Shown here: positions 54,075-62,300 of the stretch, in pieces | Numbering within the stretch: position 1 is the first letter of the stretch | Layout: each line of letters starts with the position of its first letter | Assembly: GCF_017916255.1 (NCBI RefSeq) | Contig: NZ_CP072827.1 | Coordinates: 1,302,001 to 1,366,000 of the forward strand | Length of the DNA: 64,000 nucleotides | Origin: Streptomyces mobaraensis NBRC 13819 = DSM 40847 | Lineage (GTDB): Bacteria > Actinomycetota > Actinomycetes > Streptomycetales > Streptomycetaceae | Reading direction: 5' to 3' | Notes under the pieces: generated by a model | Seen by the model: only the letters and a program-made list of their open reading frames with translations | Told to the model about the DNA's origin: nothing | The model's database searches: none | Program-made: the position numbers and the translations under genes

Positions 54075-55736
54075 TCACCCCCGGGGCTCCGGAGATCGCC
54101 GGGGGACGATCGCGTACCCCTGGCCGGTGAGGCCGAGCAGGTCGTAGTAGTCGGCGCAACGGGTGATCGACCCGTCCGCGGCGAGCGTGAGCACGGTCGC
54201 CACGCGGACGCGGAACGGCGGTCCGGGCGCGCCAGCAGCGGGAGTTCCGGTCCAGAGGAGCGTCGCGCAGGCCCTCCCGTCGTCGGTGGCGAAGCCGTCC
54301 TCGACCTCGGCCCTGAGGTCCGGGATGGCGACGCGTGTGTCCCGGTGCCATGTCGTGATCGCGGCGCGTCCCCGGTGGGTGCGCCCGGCGGCGACGTCGG
54401 TGTAGGCGGCGTCCGGCGCGAACAGCGCCCCGAAAGCGGCGGAGTCGGATACGGACCAGGCCCGGGCCAGGCGGGCGGCGGCCGTACTCGCCTCCCCCGG
54501 TGGGGCGCCCGTGCGCCCGGAAGGTGTGGGAGCGGCGGGCCAGGCCCGAGTCGGGCGGGCGGCGGCGGTACGGGCGTTCGTCGTGCTCGCCTCCTCCGGT
54601 GAGGCGCCGGGGCGTCCGGCGGGAGCAGGAGCGGCGGGCCAGGCCCGGGCCGAGCGGGCGGCGGCCGTACTCGCCTCCCCCGGTGGGGCGCCCGTGCGCC
54701 CGGAGGGTGTGGGAGCGGCGGGCTCCTCAGGGCGCCGCTTCGGTGGCGTGGGGAACGTGGCGTGTTCGGCGAGGGCGGTGCCGTCGGTGGTCGTGGTGGG
54801 GCCGTGGGGCGTGGTGAGGGTGAGTGTGGCCGGGGCCGTGAAGCGGTGGTACGGGCGGGGGCCGGGCTCGCGGGGCGGTCCGAGGGTCGTCGGGGTGCCC
54901 AGGAGGGCGACGGCCCGGTCCCGCCAGCGGATTACCGCGTGGTCGGGGCGGGGGGGGGTGAAGGTGACCCCCGCCGCCGTGGCGGCGAGGCGTTCGGTGT
55001 CCCGGGTGAGGACGAGCAGCGGGGTGCGGCCGCCGCCGTGGCCGGGCCTGGCGCGCAGTTCGGCGCAGGCGAGGGTGAACGGGCCGGCGTGCAGCCGGGC
55101 CCAGTGCCATTCGCGGAGCACGGCGCCGAAGTCCAGGGTGCCCCAGTTCTTGTCGTGGTAGCCGGTCCCGCGCACCCGCCAGGTCCGGCCGGGTACCGCG
55201 AGCCGGCCCTCCACCTCGTCCCGGGGCACCGCCACCAGCCAGCCGAGGTAGCGGCCCGGGTCGTCGGCCTGGGTGACGGTTCCGGTGCCGACGCGGGAGG
55301 GCGGGGCGGTCGAGGTGAGCGTGAGGTCCGCGGCGGCCGACGGCGTTCCGGCGCGTATCCGGTACCGGGCGAGGTCGCCGTGCGCGCGGTACGGGCCGAG
55401 GGTGACGTCGCAGTGGTCACGCGCGGCGCGGAAGGAGGCCGGGTCGTGGCGGGTGCGGCCGGCGTGGACGTGCCCGTCGGGGGTGCGGACGGTCAGCGAC
55501 AGCCGGGGCGCCAGCGGACCGGCGGCGGCGTCGAGGGCCTTGGTCTCGAAGACGACGACGGCCCGGCTGCCGTCGTCGCACTCGGCGTCGAAGTACCACC
55601 ATTCGAAGGTGCCCGGCCGCGGGGTCTCGCGGAGGCCGTCCTCCCAGGGTTCCGGATCGCGGGTCAGGCCCGCGCGGCGCAGGTCCGCGTCGCTCTCCCG
55701 GACGGTCAGGCCGCCGGTGGAGTGCTGGGGTGCCAT
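54075..55736 (-). CDS. CrtC-like (carotenoid hydratase-type) and SnoaL-like fusion protein
   Basis: 553 residues from ATG 55736 (GGAGG seven bases upstream). N-terminal 330 residues: the CrtC/lipocalin-like double barrel, with FEWWYFDAECDDG near residue 45, GTGYHDKNWGTLDFG near 195 and REWHWARLHAG. CrtC-fold proteins hydrate terpenoid double bonds, or catalyse cyclisations in fungal pathways. Residues about 340-425 are a repetitive linker (three near copies of APTPSGRTGAPPGEASTAAAR). Residues about 425-545 are a SnoaL/NTF2-like cone (FGALFAPDAAYTDVAAGRTHRG, VATVLTLAADGSITRCADYYD). Nineteen bases downstream of a terpene synthase; probably co-transcribed and acting on its product (inference). 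Confidence 0.82.
   Translation of the reverse strand: MAPQHSTGGLTVRESDADLRRAGLTRDPEPWEDGLRETPRPGTFEWWYFDAECDDGSRAVVVFETKALDAAAGPLAPRLSLTVRTPDGHVHAGRTRHDPASFRAARDHCDVTLGPYRAHGDLARYRIRAGTPSAAADLTLTSTAPPSRVGTGTVTQADDPGRYLGWLVAVPRDEVEGRLAVPGRTWRVRGTGYHDKNWGTLDFGAVLREWHWARLHAGPFTLACAELRARPGHGGGRTPLLVLTRDTERLAATAAGVTFTPPRPDHAVIRWRDRAVALLGTPTTLGPPREPGPRPYHRFTAPATLTLTTPHGPTTTTDGTALAEHATFPTPPKRRPEEPAAPTPSGRTGAPPGEASTAAARSARAWPAAPAPAGRPGASPEEASTTNARTAAARPTRAWPAAPTPSGRTGAPPGEASTAAARLARAWSVSDSAAFGALFAPDAAYTDVAAGRTHRGRAAITTWHRDTRVAIPDLRAEVEDGFATDDGRACATLLWTGTPAAGAPGPPFRVRVATVLTLAADGSITRCADYYDLLGLTGQGYAIVPRRSPEPRG
54461..54720 (-). repeat. Three imperfect repeats in the CrtC-SnoaL linker
   Basis: Units of about 80-100 bases; the first and third share almost the whole segment around GTACTCGCCTCCCCCGGTGG (plus strand), the middle one is diverged. 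The repeat includes the start of the SnoaL domain, so it looks like a partial duplication of that domain edge. Confidence 0.8.
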
Positions 55737-55755
55737 GGTGGGCCCTCCGCCGGCT

Positions 55756-56778
55756 TCAGGGTGTGGTGGGCAGCAGCAGGTTCTCCGGGTAGCCCGGGCG
55801 GTCCGGGGGGGGGACGACGGTCTCGGGGAAGTGGCGGCGGGTGTCGGCGCCCCACGCCATGTATCCGGAGACGAGGAACTCCAGGTCGCGGGCGTACCGT
55901 TCGACGGCGGCGCGCCGTCGGGCGTCCAGGCCCAGGGTGCGGGCGAGGGCGGGGACGCCGCGCCGGAGGGCGTCGAAGCGGCGCAGCCGGTCGTTGACGA
56001 GCGCGTAGGCGGTGTCGATCGCGGCGGCGCGCGGGCGGTGGCCGTCCCGCTCCAGGACGAGGACGAGGTTGACGACGTCGCCGCGCGGCTCCTCGCGGTC
56101 GAGGGTGTAGACGTCGTTGGCGAGGCAGGGCAGCTCCTCGGTGAGCCGCCGCAGTTCGATCAGCGGCAGGCTGTGGAAGGCGACGGCCGGGACCTCGTAG
56201 CCGTCGATCCGTTCGACGAGGTCGCAGACCACGCTCATGGCGCTGACGCCGAGCCGCAGCCGCAGGAACGTGGGGAAGTCGGGGACCGTGCCGGCCAGGC
56301 GGGCGGCCGATTCCTGGGCGTAGGAGGCGAAGTAGTACTCCCAGTCGTGGGCGGCGCGGGCCCGCCAGGCCGGCGGCATGCCGTCGGCGGCGCGCCGCCA
56401 GATGTCCGCGAAGGCGCGGGCGGCGGCGGAGGGCCGGGGGCCGGTGGTGCCGTGGTGGACGACGGCGATCAGCTCTTCGCAGGCGCGGGCGGTGGCGGCC
56501 GGGTCGAGGCCGAGCGGGCTGTCGAACTGGTCGTCGAAGGGGTACCAGAAGCCCATGTGGTCCGTGACGAGCCGCAGGCCGGGGGCGGTGGCGTACGGGT
56601 ACATGCAGGCGGAGACCCGGGCCAGGTCCCAGGAGTCGTACAGGGCGGTGGCCTCGGGGCCGTCGGCCATCCGGTGGGCCCTGGCCCAGGCGCGGTTGCC
56701 TTCCCGCGCTTCCTCCTCGTGCGGGCTGACGGCGAAGCGGAAGCCGGCGGGGAAGCGGATCCTGGCGTCGACGGGCAT
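55756..56778 (-). CDS. Class I terpene synthase
   Basis: 340 residues from ATG 56778 (GGGAGG three bases upstream). Cyclises a prenyl diphosphate, most likely farnesyl diphosphate. Seen: aspartate-rich metal motif DDQFD at 82-86, diphosphate-sensor arginine region RLRLG near 173-177, NSE triad NDVYTLDRE at 221-229. The usual C-terminal RY pair appears as RRHF near residue 320. Length and motif spacing (about 139 between the two metal motifs) fit bacterial sesquiterpene synthases; the product cannot be predicted. No P450 or prenyltransferase lies within the window next to it; the only partner is the CrtC-SnoaL protein. Confidence 0.92.
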   Translation of the reverse strand: MPVDARIRFPAGFRFAVSPHEEEAREGNRAWARAHRMADGPEATALYDSWDLARVSACMYPYATAPGLRLVTDHMGFWYPFDDQFDSPLGLDPAATARACEELIAVVHHGTTGPRPSAAARAFADIWRRAADGMPPAWRARAAHDWEYYFASYAQESAARLAGTVPDFPTFLRLRLGVSAMSVVCDLVERIDGYEVPAVAFHSLPLIELRRLTEELPCLANDVYTLDREEPRGDVVNLVLVLERDGHRPRAAAIDTAYALVNDRLRRFDALRRGVPALARTLGLDARRRAAVERYARDLEFLVSGYMAWGADTRRHFPETVVPPPDRPGYPENLLLPTTP

Positions 56779-56809
56779 GAGCCCTCCCGTGGTCGGTGCT
56801 GCCGTACGG

Positions 56810-56865
56810 CCTCTCCGGACGGCACTCTCCGTGCGGGACTCTCCGTGCGGGACTCTCCGTATGGG
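56810..56865 (-). promoter_or_regulatory. Four 14-bp direct repeats upstream of the terpene synthase
   Basis: Consecutive 14-bp units, 32-87 bases before the start codon: CCTCTCCGGACGGC, ACTCTCCGTGCGGG (twice), ACTCTCCGTATGGG (plus strand). The exact spacing of 14 bp without gaps suggests either a regulator array or a young tandem duplication. Confidence 0.6.
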
Positions 56866-56964
56866 ACCGAGCGGTGTCGCGACGCTCCGCTTCGGGCTGT
56901 ACCCGGGGGAGGCCGGTGCGGAAACGATTCGCCGCGCCGGCCTCCGGCCGGGGTGCCGGCCGTC

Positions 56965-57789
56965 CTACGCCGGCGTCCCCGCCGTCACGGCGTAGAAGGC
57001 GACGGCCGCCGCCGCACCGACGTTGAGCGAGTCGACGCCGTGCGCCATCGGGATGCGCACCCACTCGTCGGCCGCTCGCAGGGCCTTGGCGGACAGGCCG
57101 CTGCCCTCGGCGCCGAGCATGAGGGCGACCCGTTCCAGGCAGTGCGGGGCCGCGGCGTCCATGGCGGTGGCCTGCGCGTCGGGGGTGAGGGCCAGCACCC
57201 GGAAGCCCGCCGCCCGGACCGTCTCCAGGTCGCGCGGCCAGTTCTCCAGCCGGGCCCAGGGGACGGAGAAGACCGCGCCCATGGACACCTTGACGGACCG
57301 TCGGTACAGCGGGTCCGCGCAGTCCGGGGAGAGCAGGACGGCGTCCATGCCCAGGGCGGCGGCGCTGCGGAAGATGGCGCCGATGTTGGTGTGGTCGTTG
57401 ACCGCCTCCATGACGGCGACCCGGCGGGCCGTGGCCAGCAGGCCGGCGGCGTCGGGCAGCGGCTTGCGCCGCATGGAGGCGAGGGCGCCGCGGTGCACGT
57501 GGTAGCCGGTCACCCGCTCCGCGAGCTCCGGCTCCACGACGTAGACGGGTGCGGGGACGTCCTCCATGACGTCGCGCATGGCGTCCACCCACTTGGCGGA
57601 GAGCAGCATGGAACGCATGCCGTAACCCGCGTCCACCGCCCGGCGGATGACCTTCTCCCCCTCCGCGATGAACAGGCCCTCGGCGGGCTCGCGCCGGCGG
57701 CGCAGCTCGACGTCGGTCAGGCCGGTGTAGTCGTGGAGCCGGGGGTCGTCGGGGTCGTCGATGGTGATGACCTGGGGGGACTGCGTCAT
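56965..57789 (-). CDS. SpoU-family RNA 2'-O-methyltransferase
   Basis: 274 residues from ATG 57789; a GTG three codons upstream is an alternative and neither has a clear ribosome-binding site. N-terminal substrate-binding part (LRRRREPAEGLFIAEGEKVIRRA), then the SPOUT knot: VAVMEAVNDHTNIGAIFRSAAALG (motif 1 with N and R), VALMLGAEGSGLS (motif 2), and IPMAHGVDSLNVGAAAAVAFY (motif 3). Typical of TrmH/RlmB-like methylases; target RNA unknown. Confidence 0.92.
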   Translation of the reverse strand: MTQSPQVITIDDPDDPRLHDYTGLTDVELRRRREPAEGLFIAEGEKVIRRAVDAGYGMRSMLLSAKWVDAMRDVMEDVPAPVYVVEPELAERVTGYHVHRGALASMRRKPLPDAAGLLATARRVAVMEAVNDHTNIGAIFRSAAALGMDAVLLSPDCADPLYRRSVKVSMGAVFSVPWARLENWPRDLETVRAAGFRVLALTPDAQATAMDAAAPHCLERVALMLGAEGSGLSAKALRAADEWVRIPMAHGVDSLNVGAAAAVAFYAVTAGTPA

Positions 57790-57839
57790 GGGGCTCACGT
57801 GTCTCGTGGTGCGTACGGGGGTCCGGGGGCTTGTGCTCG

Positions 57840-57935
57840 GTCGGCAGTCGCGTCCTCAGCCGGAAGTCGCGCCGGCGGGGAGTCGGCGGTCGCGCCGGCG
57901 GTCGCGTCCTCTAGTCGGCCGTCGCGCCGGCGGGG
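57840..57935 (-). repeat. Tandem repeats across the cobA 3' end
   Basis: Repeats of GTCGCGCCGGCGG and GTCGCGTCCTC (plus strand) run from about 57847 into the last codons of cobA at 57930. Read on the minus strand in the neighbouring frame they would encode further ATAD units beyond the present stop. Confidence 0.75.
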
Positions 57936-59170
57936 GCGTCGTCCGTCTCCCGGCCGATCGCCACGACCTCGCCGATGACGATCACGGCCGGCGGGCGTAT
58001 GCCCTCGGCCCGCACCCGCTCCCCCACCGTGCCGAGGACGGCGTCGACGCGCCGCTGGGCGGCGGTCGTGCCCTCCTGGATCACCGCGACCGGGGTGTCG
58101 GCGGACCGGCCGTGCCGGATGAGCGTCTCGGCGATGGCACCGCACTGCTCGACGCCCATCAGCACCACGAGGGTGCCGCCGAGGCGGGCGAGCGACGGCC
58201 AGTCGACGAGGGACCGCGGGTCGTCGGGGGCGACGTGCCCGCTGATCACGGTGAACTCGTGCGCGACGCCGCGGTGGGTGACCGGGATGCCGACCGTGCC
58301 CGGGACGCTGATCGAGCTGGAGATGCCGGGGACGACCGTGCAGGGGATGCCGTGTTCGGCGAGGGCCTGCGCCTCCTCCTTGCCCCGGCCGAAGACGAAC
58401 GGGTCGCCGCCCTTGAGGCGGACGACGGCCTTCCCCGCCTTCGCGTGCTCGATCAGGGCGGCGTTGATGGCCTCCTGGGCCATCGAGCGACCGTACGGGA
58501 TCTTCGCGGCGTCGATGACCTCGACGTGCGGCGGGAGTTCGTCGAGGAGGTCGCGCGGGCCGAGCCGGTCGGCGACGACGACGTCGGCCTCGGCGAGGAG
58601 GCGCCGGCCGCGCACGGTGATCAGGTCCGGGTCGCCCGGACCGCCGCCGACGAGGGCCACCCGTCCACCGCCCGGGCGGGTACGGCGGTGGGGGGCGGCG
58701 ATCGAACCGTCGCGCAGCCCCTCGACGATGGCGTCCCGCAGGGCCGCCGTGCGGCGCGGGTCCTGGCCGGTGAGCACGGCCACGGTGACGCCCGCGCTGC
58801 GGCCGGTGGCCGGCGTCCAGGCGGTGGCCGCCTCGGCGTCGTCGCTGCGGACGGCCCAGACGCGGCGGGCCTCCGCCTCGGCGGACGCGGCCCGGTTGGC
58901 CTCGGGGTCGTCGGTGGTGATCAGCGCGTACCAGGCGCCGTCCAGGTCGCCCTCGCGGTAGCGGCGGCGCTCCCAGCGCAGTTCGCCGGCCTCCGCCATG
59001 GCCTCCACGGACGCGGTCGCGGACGGCGATACGAGCAGGACGTCGGCTCCGGCCGCGATGAGGGCGGGGAGCCGGCGCTGGGCGACCTGGCCGCCGCCGA
59101 GGACGACGACGCGGCGGCCGTGCAGGCGGAGACCGACGGGGTAGGCGGCGGGTGCTGGGTGCTCGGCCAT
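57911..59170 (-). CDS. cobA: Uroporphyrinogen-III C-methyltransferase with precorrin-2 oxidase domain
   Basis: 419 residues from ATG 59170. N-terminal CysG-type domain (1-150): VVVLGGGQVAQRRLPALIAAG for NAD, oxidising precorrin-2 on the siroheme branch. C-terminal SUMT domain (165-405): VALVGGGPGDPDLITVRG, VVRLKGGDPFVFGRG, VPGISSSISVPGTVGIPVTHRG, GGTLVVLMGV, the SAM-dependent methyltransferase motifs. It serves both siroheme and cobalamin synthesis. It lies downstream of the BluB-CobT gene with a repeat element between. Confidence 0.94.
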   Translation of the reverse strand: MAEHPAPAAYPVGLRLHGRRVVVLGGGQVAQRRLPALIAAGADVLLVSPSATASVEAMAEAGELRWERRRYREGDLDGAWYALITTDDPEANRAASAEAEARRVWAVRSDDAEAATAWTPATGRSAGVTVAVLTGQDPRRTAALRDAIVEGLRDGSIAAPHRRTRPGGGRVALVGGGPGDPDLITVRGRRLLAEADVVVADRLGPRDLLDELPPHVEVIDAAKIPYGRSMAQEAINAALIEHAKAGKAVVRLKGGDPFVFGRGKEEAQALAEHGIPCTVVPGISSSISVPGTVGIPVTHRGVAHEFTVISGHVAPDDPRSLVDWPSLARLGGTLVVLMGVEQCGAIAETLIRHGRSADTPVAVIQEGTTAAQRRVDAVLGTVGERVRAEGIRPPAVIVIGEVVAIGRETDDAPAGATAD

Positions 59171-59242
59171 GGGGGTTGCGGGTCTCCTCGCTGGTCAGGG
59201 GCGCTGGGCATACCCTACGTGGGCTTTGTCGGCGGGCGGTTT

Positions 59243-59345
59243 CGCCCGAACGCCGGACGGGCTGGAACAGCCCGTCCGGCGTTCGAGGGCAAGCGGCGAA
59301 GCCGCTTTCAGGGGGTCCGGGGCACCGGTGAAGGGGCGGGGCCGG
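59243..59345. repeat. Compound palindromic repeat, copy 4
   Basis: Arms CGAACGCCGGACGGGCTG and CAGCCCGTCCGGCGTTCG around GAA, then AGCGGC-GAA-GCCGCT and the GGTGAAGGGGCGGGG end. A shortened relative of copies 1 and 3, in the gap between cobA and the BluB-CobT gene. Confidence 0.82.
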
Positions 59346-59359
59346 GGCCCGCAGGGCCG

Positions 59360-62300
59360 CTACCCCTTCTCCGCCACCCCCGCGCTGTCGAACGTCGCCA
59401 CCTCGTGCATGGCCCGCGCGGCACTCTGCACGACCGGCAGCGCCAGCAGCGCACCCGTGCCCTCGCCGAGCCGCAGGTCGAGGTCCACCAGCGGGCGCAG
59501 GCCCAGCTTGGTGAGGGCCGCGACATGGCCGGGCTCGGCACTGCGGTGACCGGCGATGCAGGCGGCCAGGGCCTCGGGCGCGATGGCCCGGGCCACCAGG
59601 GCTGCCGCACCGGCGCTCACGCCGTCGAGGATCACCGGCGTGCGCAGCGAGGCGGCACCGAGGATCAGGCCGACGAGCGCGGCGTGTTCGAGCCCGCCGA
59701 CGGCGGCGAGGACGCCGATCGGGTCGGCCGGGTCCGGGCGGTGCAGCTCCAGTGCCCGCCGGACGACGTCGATCTTGCGGGCGTGCATCTCGTCGTTGAT
59801 GCCGGTGCCGCGCCCGGTGACCTCGCCCGGGTCGGAGCCGGTGAAGACGGAGATCAGGGCGGCCGACACGGTGGTGTTGGCGATGCCCATCTCGCCGGTG
59901 AGAAGCGCCTTGTTGCCCGCGGTGACGAGGTCGCGGGCGGTCTCGATGCCCACCTCGACGGCGCGCAGCGCCTCCTCGCGGGTCATCGCCGGACCGGCGG
60001 TGAAGTCGTCCGTGCCGGGCCGGATCTTGCGCGGCAGCAGGCCGGGGCGGGCCGGCAGGTCGCCGGCGACACCGACGTCCACCACGCAGACCTCCGCGCC
60101 GACCTGGTTGGCGAACGCGTTGCACACCGCCCCTCCGCCCAGGAAGTTGGTCACCATCTGCGAGGTGACCTCCTGCGGCCAGGCGGTGACGCCCTGGGCG
60201 TGCACGCCGTGGTCACCGGCGAAGACGGCGACGGCGGCCGGTTCCGGGATCGGCGGCGGGCACTTGCGCGACAGGCCGCAGAGCTGCGCCGAGATGATCT
60301 CCAGCATGCCGAGCGCGCCCGACGGCTTGGTCATCCGCTTCTGCCGCTCCCACGCCTCGCCGAGCGCCTTGGCGTCCAGCGGGCGGATGCCGCGCAGCGT
60401 CTCGGCGAGGAGGTCGTGCGGGTCCTCGCCGGGCAGGGCGCGGCGGCCGTACGTCTCCTCGTGCACCACCCAGGACAGCGGGCGCCGCTTGGACCAGCCG
60501 GCCTGCATCAGCTCGGGCTCGCCGGGGAACTCGTCGACGTACCCGACGCACAGGTACGCGACGACCTCCAGGTGCTCGGGCAGGCCGAGTTCGCGGACCA
60601 TCTCCCGCTCGTCGAAGAAGCTGACCCAGCCGACGCCGAGCCCTTCCGCGCGGGCGGCGAGCCACAGGTTCTCGACGGCGAGGGCCGACGAGTAGGGGGC
60701 CATCTGCGGCTGGGTGTGCCGACCGAGGGTGTGCCGGCCGCCCCGGGTGGGGTCGGCGGTCACCACGATGTTGACCGGGGTGTCGAGGATGGCCTCGATC
60801 TTCATTTCCTTGAACTGCTTGGCCCGGCCCTTGGGCAGCGACGCGGCGTACGCGTCGCGCTGGCGGGTGGCCAGGTCGTGCATGGTCCGGCGGGTCTCGG
60901 CGGACCGGATGACGACGAAGTCCCAGGGCTGGGAGTGCCCGACGCTCGGCGCGGTGTGCGCGGCCTCCAGGACGCGCAGCAGGACGTCGTGCGGGATGGG
61001 GTCCGGGCGGAAGCCGTTGCGGATGTCGCGGCGCTCGCGCATCACCCGGTGGACGGCCTCCCGCTCGGCGGCGGCGAAGCCGTCGGCCGGGGGGCCGAGG
61101 GGGAGGCGGGGCTCCTCGGCCGGATCCGCGCTGTCGGCCTGCGGCTCCTCGCCCTGCGGCTCGTCGTCGCGGACGAGGGCGAGGTGCACCGGCGCGGGCG
61201 CCTCCTCCGGGGCGGGGGCGGGGGCCTGCGCCGCGACGGGCTCGGCGGGCTGCGCCGGTACGGGGGCGGGCTCGCCGTTCGGGTCGGCGGCGGGGGCCTC
61301 GGGGGCGGGCGCCTGGTCGGCGGGCGCCGCGGGGGCGGGCGCCTCCGTGGGTGCCTCGGCGGATGCCTCGGCGGGTGCTGCCGGGGTGGCGGGGTTGACG
61401 GCCGGGTCGGGGGCGCCGGGCGCCTCTTCGGTCACGGTGGGCACGGCGGCCGTCGCGGGGACCTCCGGCTGTGCGGGAGTCTCGGCGGGCGCGGAAGTCT
61501 GAGCAGGCACAACGATCTCGGCAGCCACGGGGTTCTGGAGGGGCGGGACGCCCTGGGCGGACATGGCGTTCTCGGCGGGAACGGTCGTCCCGGCGGTGGC
61601 GGGAGCCTCCGCGGGGACGGTTGCCTCCGCAGCGGCGGCTGCCTCTGCGGGGGCGGTCGCCGCTGCGGGGCGCACGGTTTCTGCGGGGTCAACGGCGCCT
61701 GCGGGGGCGGGGGTCTCCGCTTGGGCAGGAGCGTCGGCCTGGACGGGAGCGCCGGGCGCGGCGGAGGCGGCGGCGTCAGTTGAAGGGTCAGCCGACGCGG
61801 ACGCGTCGGTCGGGAGGGGTGCGTCCGCGTGAGCGGACGCACCGGCCGGGGCGGAAGCGGCGGCCGAGGCGGGTGCGTCGGCCGGGGCAGGAGCGTCCGC
61901 CGGAGCGGAGGCGTCCGCCTGGGAAGCTGGGCCGTCCGGGGCGGGTGTGTCGGCCGGGACAGATGCGTCCGCTGGGGCGGAAGTGTCCGCCTGAGCAGAG
62001 GAATCGGCTTGCTCGGAACCGTCCGCCGGGGCGGGGGTGCCGGTCGAGGCAGGAGCAACGGCCGAGGCAGGGGCATCCGCCGGGACGGAGGCATCCGACT
62101 GGGAAGCCGGGCCGGCCGGGGCAGATGCGCCGACCGAGACCGAAGCATCCGCTGAGGCGGAAGTGTCCGCCTCAGCAGACGAACCAGCCTGCTCGGCACC
62201 GGCCGCCGAAACCGGGGCGCCGGTCGAGGCAAGGACATCCCCCGAGGTGGGGGCAACCGCCTGGGAAGCCGGATCGGCCGGGGCAGATGCGCCGACCGAG

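Noticed and set aside
59171..59359. Cobalamin riboswitch between BluB-CobT and cobA
   Set aside because: The gap is filled by compound palindrome copy 4; no B12-box sequence was seen. A riboswitch ahead of the fusion gene would lie outside the window.
57761..61783. 1340-codon plus-strand reading frame
   Set aside because: Antisense to cobA and BluB-CobT, both of which carry complete enzyme motifs on the minus strand.
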